Assembly (NCBI RefSeq): GCF_008274695.1
Contig: NZ_VTOU01000006.1
Location: 1 to 64,000, forward strand
Length of the DNA stretch: 64,000 nt
Direction of reading: 5' to 3'
From: Sphingomonas montanisoli
Lineage (GTDB): Bacteria; Pseudomonadota; Alphaproteobacteria; Sphingomonadales; Sphingomonadaceae
The translations under genes and the position numbers were made by a program. Positions 42,802-51,739 of this stretch are shown in pieces; position 1 is the stretch's first letter; every line of letters begins with the position of its first letter. A model generated the notes under the pieces. That model ran no database searches. It was not told where the DNA came from and saw only the letters and a list, made by a program, of their open reading frames with translations.

Positions 42802-43706
42802 ATCGCGTCGATTCGAATCGCGTCCTCAAAGATGTCACAACGTTCAAAAAAGTAGGAAAGCACAGCGAGCACCGCGCCCTGGCGCGCTGGTTCTCCGGTC
42901 ATACCTCCCGCGAAAGCTTGAAGCTCGCCGAAGATATCATCCGGTGATAGCCCGACCGCCTTCAGGGCCTGATAGCGCACCCGGAACGCTTGTGCGATCT
43001 CTTCGCCGAGGTCGGGATCAGGCCAGCCGGCAAAAAAGGCTTCGACCAACTGCTCCCGGCGGCGGCCCTGTCGCAGCAGCCCGGCTGCGTCCTGGGAGAG
43101 GGCATTGCGTTCGAGCTTTGCCGCCGATGGCGCCACCAGCGATGGTTCCGCGTCCGGTTCCTGCCGTTGAATTGCCAGCAGCACCGGCCGCAACGCCTCG
43201 AAATCGAGCTTCTCCAGCACACGGCCCGATGGAACGGCGCCAAAGAGATCTTCGAGCTGGTGGAGCGCGAGCGACATGGCGATCAGCCGCAATTCCGCTT
43301 CGCCGCAGACGGCCAAGGCGACGTTCGGATTCGCGGCGTTGAGCGTGGCGAGTTTCTTGACGGCCTCGGCCGGGAGGCCGCGACTGTCGTTATGGACAAA
43401 CTCCCACCGCAGCATTTTTGTCGTCCAATGGACGAGCGCGCCTGCGAAATCTTCATCGACCTTGGCAAGGAGGGGTTCGAGTTTCATTGCATCGGGCGCA
43501 TAGCATTGAAACACGGTGCCATCGCTGGCCCGGAAGCCATCGCATTTCAGGTCGCCTTTCGGACCGTAAGGACGGACGGGTTGGAAATCGCCCGGAAAGG
43601 CATGCGCCATGATACGGGCGAACAGGGTCTCGAACGCCTTGCCGCGCTCGCGCAGAAAGGCGTTCTCGAACTTGAGCCCATAGGCAAAGCGTTGCGTGTC
43701 GTCCAA
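42798..43706 (-). CDS. ABC-3C effector/C-terminal-domain protein
   Basis: 302 residues. The N-terminal 130 (FENAFLRERGKAFETLFARIMAHAFPGDFQPVRPYGPKGDLKCDGFRASDGTVFQCYAPD) look like a PD-(D/E)XK-type restriction endonuclease fold: E (GKAFETLF), D in GDLKCDG and Q-C-Y in place of Q-x-K. The C-terminal part (from about 150) is the ABC-3C C-terminal domain. It is the first gene of the operon. The missing classical lysine (FQCY) is a notable departure and could mean altered chemistry. It probably delivers the toxic output when triggered. Confidence 0.72.
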   Translation of the reverse strand: MDDTQRFAYGLKFENAFLRERGKAFETLFARIMAHAFPGDFQPVRPYGPKGDLKCDGFRASDGTVFQCYAPDAMKLEPLLAKVDEDFAGALVHWTTKMLRWEFVHNDSRGLPAEAVKKLATLNAANPNVALAVCGEAELRLIAMSLALHQLEDLFGAVPSGRVLEKLDFEALRPVLLAIQRQEPDAEPSLVAPSAAKLERNALSQDAAGLLRQGRRREQLVEAFFAGWPDPDLGEEIAQAFRVRYQALKAVGLSPDDIFGELQAFAGGMTGEPARQGAVLAVLSYFFERCDIFEDAIRIDAI

Positions 43707-43800
43707 CTCATCCCCCGAACTTGACCACCATAACCTTTGGCAGAATCAGCAAGCAAATCTATTAATTTACGCCCATCGTCGGGGCGGTGAACAGCGCACT

Positions 43801-44634
43801 CTACTCCGGCAGGTCGGCTTCGCGCAGAACGCGCATAACATCGCGAAACACGCCTTCGAATGGCGGCAGATCGCTCATCTGCTGCTGTAATCGTCCAGTC
43901 CAGAGGGTACTCAGACGCTTCTCTTTCGCGGCGATCGCGGCGGTCACGCCACTGGGCGTGCGCTCTCGAAGGGCGAGCTTCTGGGCGAACTCGGCGAGAT
44001 ATTCCGCTGGTCGGATGTCACGCTCCTCGAGCAAATTCCAAAGGTCATAGAGATCGCGCGGCTCGGTGCGGGCCTTGTCCGACAGGGCCGCCAGCTTCTC
44101 GATGAATATCTCCGCCAAGCTGTAGGCGAGGACGGTCGGGCCTTCGGGCAGGTCCGCAAATTCCTCGAACGTCCGCAGGATCGGACGCTCGGCGAGTGGA
44201 AAGCAGAACACCTCATTGATCGTGATATCGACCTTTACGTCGCTGCGCGCGGGCAGGGGGCCTTTGTAGCTCAGATAGAAGGTGTGCGTGTTCTGATGGC
44301 CATGCCGGTCCGGCCGATCATAGGCCATGTTGATCCCCGAAGCCGTCTCGACGATGGCGAAGATCTCGTTCAGGCCTGAGAGGATCGCGTCCAGTTCGAT
44401 CGGCTTGACCAGCGAAAAATCGAGATCCTCGGAGAAGCGGTAATTCTCGAACCAGCAGCGGCGCAATGCCGTCCCGCCCTTGAAGGCGAGAAATTCGCGC
44501 AAAGGATGCTGGGCAAGACCGGTCAGGAACCAGGCCAGACAATAGTCGCGTTCGATCACCGCCTCGGGAACGCGGCGGCCGCGCGGCTTGAGAAGGCCGT
44601 TGGCGATACGGGAGAGATCGCGCTGGGGAATCAT
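43801..44634 (-). CDS. abiEii: AbiEii nucleotidyltransferase toxin
   Basis: 277 residues from the ATG at 44634. Nucleotidyltransferase motifs: FKGGTALRR (51-59), then S68-E-D-L-D-F73 with the catalytic acids, and DVKVDITINE further on as the third acidic residue. AbiEii toxins block growth to stop phage spread by modifying an RNA or other target with a nucleotide. The start codon shares an A with the abiEi stop, giving tight coupling. A longer frame to 44691 overlaps abiEi and is not supported. Confidence 0.88.
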   Translation of the reverse strand: MIPQRDLSRIANGLLKPRGRRVPEAVIERDYCLAWFLTGLAQHPLREFLAFKGGTALRRCWFENYRFSEDLDFSLVKPIELDAILSGLNEIFAIVETASGINMAYDRPDRHGHQNTHTFYLSYKGPLPARSDVKVDITINEVFCFPLAERPILRTFEEFADLPEGPTVLAYSLAEIFIEKLAALSDKARTEPRDLYDLWNLLEERDIRPAEYLAEFAQKLALRERTPSGVTAAIAAKEKRLSTLWTGRLQQQMSDLPPFEGVFRDVMRVLREADLPE

Positions 44635-45464
44635 CAGCTGCTCCGGATTATATCGAGTTCGTCGGGCTCGACGTTGAGCCGGATGCGCCATCGGGCCAGC
44701 ATCCGGCCCTCATTGGGAAACAGGGGATCGAGGCGCTGATAGGTCGGGGTCAGCCGCACGCGCAAAGGCTCCAATGCGGCTGCGTCGGCCAGCCCGTAAA
44801 ATTCCAGCAGATAGCCCAGGCGGCGGATCACCGCGCCAACGCCGAGGCGAAGCGCGTATTCGATCATCAACTCTACCCGCAGCGTGTCGCGCTTCATCCA
44901 GAGTCCCTTGGCAACCTCCGTGACACCACCGACATATTGCGGATGGTCGAGACCATCGATGATGGTCCGCTCGGGGTCGCTAACCCTGACCTGCTCTTCG
45001 GATGTGATCCAGATCTCGGTCAGACCGAAGAAATCCTGCGGTTTGACGTCGACGAAGCGGAATTCATACCCATGGATGTGCTGCGGGCGCAGCCGTTTGG
45101 CGCAGGAGACGATGATGGCCAACTGCGGTTGGGTGACCATGCGGTGCAGCTCGAGGGCGCTGCCGTGGGAGATGAAGTAGTCCGCGTCGCCAACCAGCGT
45201 TCTTGCGATGAGGTAAGGATCGCTCACATGCTCGGTGTCGCGGCCCCGCTCGAATGGCACCAGATTGTAGAGACCAGGCTTTAGGCGCGTGACGATCCCG
45301 CGCGCTTCGGTATTCGCGACGAGGCTGCGTGCCGATGATGGGCTCAGACCTGTGATCTCGGTGACGTCCGCGAGCGAAAAAATCGGCTGACGGCGCTCGT
45401 TCAGTTCGACGATCAGCTGAGCGGCACGAGGTCCAAGCGTCTTGAGATTATATCCTTCGCGCAA
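44634..45464 (-). CDS. abiEi: AbiEi antitoxin / transcriptional repressor
   Basis: 276 residues from a TTG start preceded by AGAGAGGC. An N-terminal winged helix (PIFSLADVTEITGLSPSSARSLVANTEARGIVTRLKPGLYNLVP) is followed by the AbiEi antitoxin domain (SDPYLIARTLVGDADYFISHGSALELHRM...VTSEEQ-VRVSDPERTIIDGLDHPQYVGG). In the AbiE type IV system it represses its own promoter and neutralises the toxin without binding it. A dyad over the predicted -10 box at 45499-45516 fits this. Confidence 0.88.
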   Translation of the reverse strand: MREGYNLKTLGPRAAQLIVELNERRQPIFSLADVTEITGLSPSSARSLVANTEARGIVTRLKPGLYNLVPFERGRDTEHVSDPYLIARTLVGDADYFISHGSALELHRMVTQPQLAIIVSCAKRLRPQHIHGYEFRFVDVKPQDFFGLTEIWITSEEQVRVSDPERTIIDGLDHPQYVGGVTEVAKGLWMKRDTLRVELMIEYALRLGVGAVIRRLGYLLEFYGLADAAALEPLRVRLTPTYQRLDPLFPNEGRMLARWRIRLNVEPDELDIIRSS

Positions 45465-45498
45465 TTTGAGCCTCTCTGGGCGATGTATGGCGCGTTCG

Positions 45499-45516
45499 AT
45501 ATAACGGCGATTATAT
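45499..45516 (-). promoter_or_regulatory. abiE promoter -10 box with overlapping dyad
   Basis: On the minus strand TATAAT lies at 45515-45510, inside the inverted repeat ATATAA-N6-TTATAT (45499-45516). This is a good candidate AbiEi operator. I found no matching -35 box. Confidence 0.5.
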
Positions 45517-45715
45517 TATCTGGCAAGATTGTCGCGCTTTGTGGGACGCTCCGCGCAGACAGTATACATCCGACAGGCTTGGGTTGGGCCGCTCGCGGCT
45601 TATCAACCATGAAAAATGTTCGGCACGGACGAACAAAAGGGACGGTTCTTAAACCAGAGCCGATCGCCTGAGCCATCTGTCGTAGAGGGACTGCGGCACA
45701 AAGACCGATGCCCGG
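45517..45715. other. Intergenic region between abiE and the transfer operon end
   Basis: No convincing gene. The abiE promoter lies at its left edge; the rest shows nothing I can name. Confidence 0.35.
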
Positions 45716-46684
45716 TTACCGAGACCGGCTGCGTTCCTGGGGTTTGGGCTCGCGCCCAGGACGAGGGATGGGGGGAGTGGCCGGGTCACGGCCGCGGACG
45801 ATATCCTGCCTGACGTTGGGGGAGGCATCCTTGACCATTGCCGGCCGGATGTTCCGTCCCGCCGCAATATGCGCATCGAGCTGCGTGCGGGCGACTGTCA
45901 TCACCCGCGCGACCGCTTCGGGATTGTCGAACAATGTCCGTCGGATCACCGCTTCCATCACGCGCATCTGACTATCGGCCGCACGATCATTCGGCGTGTT
46001 GCCACGATCGCCGCGCCGGGCATCCGGTCGTTCCAAACCATTGCCATCGCTCTGCCGACTCGTCCCGGATGACCCGCGGACAGCATCGAGATCACGGGCT
46101 GCTGCCATGGGCGCAATCGAATTACGGTTCGTCTCTCCGCGGAGCCGGTCGAGCTCCTGGAGATCGCGATCGTTGGGTTTATAACCACGTACCTCGAGCC
46201 CCTTTTGACTGGCCTCGATCCAGACCGATCGCCGAAATTCTTCCGATCCCGTGACGTGAATCCGATCCCAATTGCGGTGTTGTGCGATCGCCACCAGATC
46301 CTTGACGACCTCCTGGCTTTCCGTCGCCGTGACCAAGCGCCGGCCCTGATCGCGAAACGCGGGATCCTTTGCTTGCGCCGTCGTGAAAAAGGCGGGTTCG
46401 CCCGACCATTTTGCCTTGTCGGCATAATAGCGCTTCCGCACGCTGTCCGGCACATCGCCCGCCTCGAGGGAAAGCACCTTGGGGGCGCTTCGCAACGCAC
46501 CAGCGGCGCGGACATGATCAGGCGATTCAGTGGGACTATCCTTCGCTCCCCCAGGCGAGGACTTTTCCGGCGGAGCCGACCCAGGCGCCTGCGCCTTGCC
46601 CCGTTCGGCGGCGTCAATGCCAACGCTGTTGGCAATAGTCCGCGCCGTACCCGATTGCTTGCGATCACTCTCTGCCATGGTCAT
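45716..46684 (-). CDS. LPD7-domain protein of the transfer region
   Basis: 322 residues. The middle (LSLEAGDVPDSVRKRYYADKAKWSGEPAFFTTAQAKDPAFRDQGRRLVTATESQEVVKDLVAIAQHRNWDRIHVTGSEEFRRSVWIEASQKGLEVRGYKPNDRDLQEL) matches the large polyvalent-protein domain LPD7 of conjugative elements. The flanks are disordered and charged. LPD domains usually occur in huge transferred proteins. Here the domain is a short stand-alone gene overlapping the virD4 3' end by 20 bp. It may be a T4SS-translocated protein or a relaxase partner (inference). Confidence 0.75.
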   Translation of the reverse strand: MTMAESDRKQSGTARTIANSVGIDAAERGKAQAPGSAPPEKSSPGGAKDSPTESPDHVRAAGALRSAPKVLSLEAGDVPDSVRKRYYADKAKWSGEPAFFTTAQAKDPAFRDQGRRLVTATESQEVVKDLVAIAQHRNWDRIHVTGSEEFRRSVWIEASQKGLEVRGYKPNDRDLQELDRLRGETNRNSIAPMAAARDLDAVRGSSGTSRQSDGNGLERPDARRGDRGNTPNDRAADSQMRVMEAVIRRTLFDNPEAVARVMTVARTQLDAHIAAGRNIRPAMVKDASPNVRQDIVRGRDPATPPIPRPGREPKPQERSRSR

Positions 46685-48677
46685 GCCTCTCGGTCACAAA
46701 TGCTGGAGATTGGGCGCCTGCGCCCACGGGCTCAAGAACGGCCCGGGCCGTCATCGCCGTGACAAAGGCGATAGCGGCCTGTTCGTCGCCGGGGGGTGGC
46801 AGATCCACCATGTCGCCGAGCACCAACATGTCATCGGTGATTTCGGCAAAGCCCGACAGTTCGTCATCGGTCAACGCGCGCGCGCTGGGTTGCGCCTGCT
46901 CCGTTGCCGCAGTCTCTGGACCGTCGTTCAACAGAGCAGCCCGCTTCGCGCTAAGGGCCTGCGCTAACGGATCACTGCTGCTCGCCCCGCCTGCCAATTT
47001 GGCGGCGGACGACACGGCGTTGATCGCGATCGGGCGGGGCGCGACCTTGGGCGGGTCACTGATGCGGCTCGTGAAGCGCTTCGAGCGGAAATACTCGATC
47101 TTGCGGCCCCTGACCGGCGGAATGCCACCGCGCATCAGCAGAAGGTCGCCTTTGGGCATCTGCATCAGTTCCTGGGGCATCATCAGCGCGCGCCGCTGGT
47201 CTGATTCCGATATGCTGCGGTTAGCGAGCAGGCCATGAATTGTCCGGCTTTTCGATTTGACGTTCATCGTGAAAAAACCGAGCCGCTCGGACAGTTCGTT
47301 GGCGACCTTCAGCTCCTTGGGTGTGAATACGATCTCCAGACCGCAGTTGGCGATGATCTCGTCGGTGACGTCCACGCCATAGATACCGCGGGGCTGGGAC
47401 CGGCTCTGGATGACTGGCAACAGGCGAAGCCCGTAGCCTGCAACATAGGAAAAAGCCGATGCGATGACCGGTGCCTTGCCGAGGCGGGCGAATTCGTCGA
47501 GCAGAATGAGCACTGGCACGCGGCCGCCATTCTCAGGCAGTTCTCGCGTATTGAGATCGATCAGCTGCTGGAGGAAGAGGTTATAGACGGGCGCGATCCG
47601 GTCGATATTGTCGGGCGAGACCCCAAGATAGATCGATATCCGCTCGCGGCGGATTTGGCGCAGATCGAAATCGGTCTCTGACGTCGCGGCATCGACATAG
47701 GGATTGAGCCAGAGATTGAGCTTCGAGGTGATCGTCTGCTTGATGCCCGAAAATGTGTTGTCCGACGCGGAGGTGAAGTCACTCAGCGCCGACACACAGG
47801 CCTGGCTCAGCCGCTGGCCGCGGCGCTGCGCCTCTTCGACGACCTTCGGCAGTTCGACCTTCGGATCGCCCGTCGTCAGTCGCCGATAGATTTCGCCAAT
47901 CGTGAAGGGGAGGGCGGGGTTGGCCGCGACAAGGGCGCCGACGCCGACAAAGGCGGCGCGCGCCGCTTCCGCCCAGAACGGATCAGCCTTTTCCGGAGCC
48001 GGAAACAACATGCCGCCGATCTTCTGGAGTTCATTGATCACATCGGTGTCGTCGAGCCGGTCGATGAAGCTCAAGGGATTGTAGCGGGCGCTTCGCCCTT
48101 CGGGATCGAGCGGATCGAACAGATAAACCGCTTGGCCATGCCGTGCGCGAAAACCTGCGGTGATGTCCCAATTCTCGCGCTTCACATCGAGCACCACCAC
48201 CGAGTCCGCCCAACTCAGAAGATTGGGGATCACCACGCCGACGCCCTTGCCGGCGCGCGTCGGCGCCTCGAGCAAAACATGCTCTGTGCCACCGAAAACC
48301 AGATAGCGGCCGCCTTTCTGCCCGACGATGATCCCGCTGTTGCTGCGCAGATGTTCGCGCCGGATCTCGCTTTCGCGCGCGAACCGTGCCTCGCCATGGA
48401 GCGTGCGCCCCCGCTTCAGGATGATGAGCAGGATGACGAAGGCGATGGCGCCGCTGACCAGCGCACCGCGCTCCAGCCACAGACGTAGCAGCGGGTCGCC
48501 GCGATAGTACCAAAGCCATCCGGGTATCGCCGAGACCTGCGTGCGCGGGCCGATCTGGTTGAGGCCGACGAGCGCGACCAGCACCGCGCACAAGGCACAT
48601 GCCAAAAAGGTTGCCGCGAGCATCCCCGCGACGATCGCGACCTTAGTGAGTGGTCGTGCGTCCGACAGTCGGGTCAA
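46665..48677 (-). CDS. virD4: Type IV coupling protein VirD4/TraG
   Basis: 670 residues from a TTG start at 48677, which has GGAGG 6 bp upstream inside the virB11 3' end. Two N-terminal membrane helices (about 13-40 and 70-95) are followed by Walker A PTRAGKG near 135 and Walker B LILLDEFARLGKAP near 395. The motif GLRLLPVIQSRSQ follows. It brings the relaxosome to the secretion channel and powers DNA entry. A longer frame to 48758 lacks a ribosome binding site and adds cysteine-rich residues that do not fit the family. Confidence 0.92.
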   Translation of the reverse strand: MTRLSDARPLTKVAIVAGMLAATFLACALCAVLVALVGLNQIGPRTQVSAIPGWLWYYRGDPLLRLWLERGALVSGAIAFVILLIILKRGRTLHGEARFARESEIRREHLRSNSGIIVGQKGGRYLVFGGTEHVLLEAPTRAGKGVGVVIPNLLSWADSVVVLDVKRENWDITAGFRARHGQAVYLFDPLDPEGRSARYNPLSFIDRLDDTDVINELQKIGGMLFPAPEKADPFWAEAARAAFVGVGALVAANPALPFTIGEIYRRLTTGDPKVELPKVVEEAQRRGQRLSQACVSALSDFTSASDNTFSGIKQTITSKLNLWLNPYVDAATSETDFDLRQIRRERISIYLGVSPDNIDRIAPVYNLFLQQLIDLNTRELPENGGRVPVLILLDEFARLGKAPVIASAFSYVAGYGLRLLPVIQSRSQPRGIYGVDVTDEIIANCGLEIVFTPKELKVANELSERLGFFTMNVKSKSRTIHGLLANRSISESDQRRALMMPQELMQMPKGDLLLMRGGIPPVRGRKIEYFRSKRFTSRISDPPKVAPRPIAINAVSSAAKLAGGASSSDPLAQALSAKRAALLNDGPETAATEQAQPSARALTDDELSGFAEITDDMLVLGDMVDLPPPGDEQAAIAFVTAMTARAVLEPVGAGAQSPAFVTERHDHGRE

Positions 48678-49647
48678 AATACACCTCCTCGACTTCGAAT
48701 TTTCCGGCGCGCTTGCGGGTCTGGACGACGACGTCGACGAGCATGTGCAACAGCCCACGGATATCGTCGCGGGCCAGATCGCGTCCGCCCTCCGACTCTT
48801 TCACCAGCAGGGTAAGCTGCTCGAAGGCGCCCATGGCCGAGCCGGCATGGACGGTCGTGATCGAGCCGGGATGGCCTGAGTTGACGTTGCGCAGATAAAA
48901 GAAGGCAGTGCCGTCGCGCAGTTCCTGCAGGAGGATGCGATCGGGCCGCATGCGCAGCGCACTTTCGAGCAGCTGCTTGGGGCCGACTTTGGCCAGGCCC
49001 TGTCGCTCGCTCGAATAAACCATGTGCACGACATTGCGATGCTCGACGACGAGCTCGCGCGTATCCTCGATCGTGAGCAACCGCTCGTCGGGCGGGATCA
49101 ACTGGATTAGCGCCTTGGCGAAGGTGGTCTTGCCCGATCCGGTCGCGCCGCTCACCAGGATGTTCTTGCGGGCCGCAACGGCGGTCCTGAAGAAAGCTGG
49201 CCAGTCGCCGGCGTCGCGCTGCGCAACCAATTGGGCATCGACCTCGCCAAGCCCAAGCGCCGCTGAACGGGTTCCCTTGAACAGGCCGGTCTGCGCGAGC
49301 TGATCGATCGCAAGGTTGACCCGGGAAGGCTTGCGCACCGTAAAGGACGGCGCACCGTTCGGCGTCACCGAGGGTATGACGATCTGGCATCGCTCCCCGC
49401 CGGGCAAAATGGTCGAGCAGATCGGGGTCTCGGCATTTACGTCCTGCCGGGTGAAGCTTGCGGCCGCGACGGCCAGCGTCGCCAGCCAGTCGCTGTCGAG
49501 TTCGGCGACGCTATGCCAATGCCAACCGCGATGATCCTCGATGCCAACCTCGCCGGGCTTGTTGATCACCAATTCGGTGACCTCGACCGGCTCCAGCAAC
49601 GGCAGGATCGGCGCGAGATAATGGCGCAGGACAGCGGTATCGCTCAT
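48643..49647 (-). CDS. virB11: T4SS ATPase VirB11
   Basis: A 334-residue hexameric AAA-type ATPase. Walker A is GATGSGKTTFAKALIQ near 167, the Asp box is TIEDTREL, and Walker B is RMRPDRILLQELRDGTAFFYLRNVNSGHPGSITTVHA. It powers pilus assembly and DNA translocation at the inner face of the membrane. It starts 2 bp after the virB10 stop and overlaps virD4. Confidence 0.94.
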   Translation of the reverse strand: MSDTAVLRHYLAPILPLLEPVEVTELVINKPGEVGIEDHRGWHWHSVAELDSDWLATLAVAAASFTRQDVNAETPICSTILPGGERCQIVIPSVTPNGAPSFTVRKPSRVNLAIDQLAQTGLFKGTRSAALGLGEVDAQLVAQRDAGDWPAFFRTAVAARKNILVSGATGSGKTTFAKALIQLIPPDERLLTIEDTRELVVEHRNVVHMVYSSERQGLAKVGPKQLLESALRMRPDRILLQELRDGTAFFYLRNVNSGHPGSITTVHAGSAMGAFEQLTLLVKESEGGRDLARDDIRGLLHMLVDVVVQTRKRAGKFEVEEVYFDPTVGRTTTH

Positions 49648-49649
49648 CC

Positions 49650-50885
49650 TCAGCGCCGCAGTTCGAGATTGTAGACGTCGGCGAAGTTGAAGTCCTTGGC
49701 GACGAAGATCCCGACCTCCTCGCCCTGGTTCTTCTTCAGCACCGGTCGGATGTTGATGCTGTTCTGGAGCGCGATGCTCGCCCCCTCGCTCGGCGTGCGG
49801 GTCGTGTTGTTGAAATTGTTGCTGCCGCCGGAGACGGACTGACCGGCGATATAAGCGGCGTCGTCGACCAGCGAGAGCAGCAACGCGCTACCGAAGCGCG
49901 CCCAGAAAAAGGTGTCCACGGACCCGGCGATGCCGGCGCGGCCAAGAGCGTCCGACCCCGGCGAAGCCAGGTCGATGCGCACGCCCTGCGGCGTGACGGC
50001 CCGCGTCCACAACACGAACAGGCGGTTCTGCCCTTGCTGGATGCCGCCATGATATTCGCCGAGGACTTTTGTGCCCTTTTCCATGAGCACGACACGGCCA
50101 TTCTCCGAATAGACGTCGCGCGGAATCAGGCACGAGGTGTAACCGGGCTGCGCCGAATTCATCGCTGTTTGGAGGATGCACGGGATCAGCGTGCCGGCGG
50201 TGACGAGATAATTGCGATTGGGCAGCATCGAGGCCCGTGCCTCGCCGACCGCCGAACTCTGTCGAAGCGCGTCGAGCGCATTGGGTGCGCCGCGGGCGGC
50301 CGTATCGTTTGCACCATCGCCACCGTCCGGACTGGCGGTGCCGCTACCTGCGCCACTTCCACCCGCCGATGGCTGTAGCGCATCGCGCCCTCCATAGGCG
50401 ATCAATGTCGATCGCCGTGCCTGGTCGGCCAGGTTCTGGCGCGTATTCTGCGGCGCGCCCGCCGGCGCTGCGCCCGGTTGCATGGCAGGAACGATCTGTC
50501 CGTCAGGGCCGACGACCTGCGTGCCAGCCGGAGGATTGATGACGGGTGCGTTGGGATCTGCGGCGAGAGTGCCAAGCGGCTTGGGTTTCGCCGCGACGGC
50601 ATCATACGCGACGGTCTCGCGCGCTGCCAGATCGGGGCGTTTGGCCATCGACTCCGGTTTGCCCATCAGGCTGCCGGCATTGTTGGCGCTTGGCCCCGAG
50701 TTGACCCACAAGATGCCGAGAACCATCGCCGTACCGGCGAAAATCAGGGCGGTATTCCGCTTTGCCGGTGTCATCCCGCCGATCGGATCGATGCCGCGCT
50801 CGCGGATGATTTCGTCGCGTTCAGGTGTTGGATCGCCTTGCGGGCGACGAGGGGCCTCGGCCGCAGACTCGTCCATCGCGCTCAC
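49650..50885 (-). CDS. virB10: T4SS core component VirB10
   Basis: 411 residues. A cytoplasmic N-terminus and one membrane helix (about 44-60) are followed by a Pro/Ala/Gly-rich periplasmic linker. The C-terminal VirB10/TraB beta-barrel domain starts at about 220 (NYLVTAGTLIPCILQTAMNSAQPGYTSCLIPRDVYSENGRVVLMEKGTKVLGEY...RLFVLWTRAVTPQGVRIDL). The antennae region near 330-345 (SVDTFFWARFGSALLLSLVDDAAYI) would form the outer-membrane pore. It overlaps virB9 by 4 bp. Confidence 0.94.
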   Translation of the reverse strand: MSAMDESAAEAPRRPQGDPTPERDEIIRERGIDPIGGMTPAKRNTALIFAGTAMVLGILWVNSGPSANNAGSLMGKPESMAKRPDLAARETVAYDAVAAKPKPLGTLAADPNAPVINPPAGTQVVGPDGQIVPAMQPGAAPAGAPQNTRQNLADQARRSTLIAYGGRDALQPSAGGSGAGSGTASPDGGDGANDTAARGAPNALDALRQSSAVGEARASMLPNRNYLVTAGTLIPCILQTAMNSAQPGYTSCLIPRDVYSENGRVVLMEKGTKVLGEYHGGIQQGQNRLFVLWTRAVTPQGVRIDLASPGSDALGRAGIAGSVDTFFWARFGSALLLSLVDDAAYIAGQSVSGGSNNFNNTTRTPSEGASIALQNSINIRPVLKKNQGEEVGIFVAKDFNFADVYNLELRR

Positions 50886-51739
50886 TCCTTCGGGTCTTGT
50901 ATGGTGCGTTCGACATGCGGCGACGCTGTGTTGGTGCCGTGATCGACGCCGAAGGGTGTCGGCGCGAGATTATAGATGCACAGCACCTCCCGGTTCCGGC
51001 GTAGCCGCAGTTGAGCCGCCACGGCGTGAACGACCACGAACTCGTCCCGGACATCGAATGGGACCAACGTCTCCGAGCCGTCCGGGCGCACGAGATAAAT
51101 CGCCGGTATCTCATGATTGCCGGGGAAACGCAGGACCGTGAACTGGCCGTTGTCGGAGATCTCCGACGGCTGAAGATCGCTCGCACCCTGGACCTTGTAG
51201 TTCAGATTGCGCGGTCCATCGATGACGCCGTGGTCAAGGGCTCCCCGAACGGCGCTCGCCTGCAATGCCGCGACGCGCTGTGCTTCTTGCGTCGCGCGCA
51301 TGCGAGCGGCTCGGTCAGCATCATCGCGCGGATAGCGAAACCGAACCTGGAAGAACGTATCGCGGCTCCCGCTGCCGATCGGTCCCCGGCGTGCTGTCAG
51401 TTCGAAGGCGTAGTTGCGCAGCCCACCCCCGCGATTGGTCGTGACGATAAGGTTCGTCGGTCCGGCCCGCTCACGCGGCTTCAGGAACAGAATGTGACCG
51501 GCAACCGCCACTTCCCAGGAGACGGTGTCGCCGAGCGCGACATGTTCGATCGTCTCGTCGGCGCTGAGCACGACCTGGGTCGCCGTCCGGAATGTGCCGA
51601 CGATCCGGTAGACCTGGGTCTCCTGATACTCGACGAACTTCACACGTGGATCCGCCGGCCCGCCGCGCGGCGTGTCCTCCGCGAGCGCTGGTGTCGCTAA
51701 AATGGCGAGAAGGCCCGCTATGGGAAGAAGGCGGTTCAC
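50882..51739 (-). CDS. virB9: T4SS core component VirB9
   Basis: 285 residues with a signal peptide (MNRLLPIAGLLAILATPALAED). The N-terminal VirB9 domain has TFRTATQVVLSADETIEHVALGDTVSWEVA and LFLKPRERAGPTNLIVTTNRG. The C-terminal domain that joins VirB7 and VirB10 in the outer-membrane complex has NLNYKVQGASDLQPSEISDNGQFTVLRFPGN. It overlaps both virB8 and virB10 by 4 bp. Confidence 0.93.
   Translation of the reverse strand: MNRLLPIAGLLAILATPALAEDTPRGGPADPRVKFVEYQETQVYRIVGTFRTATQVVLSADETIEHVALGDTVSWEVAVAGHILFLKPRERAGPTNLIVTTNRGGGLRNYAFELTARRGPIGSGSRDTFFQVRFRYPRDDADRAARMRATQEAQRVAALQASAVRGALDHGVIDGPRNLNYKVQGASDLQPSEISDNGQFTVLRFPGNHEIPAIYLVRPDGSETLVPFDVRDEFVVVHAVAAQLRLRRNREVLCIYNLAPTPFGVDHGTNTASPHVERTIQDPKE

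Noticed and set aside
46665-48758. Upstream start for virD4 at 48758
   Set aside because: It adds a cysteine/serine-rich stretch antisense-like to virB11 with no ribosome binding site; the TTG at 48677 has GGAGG.
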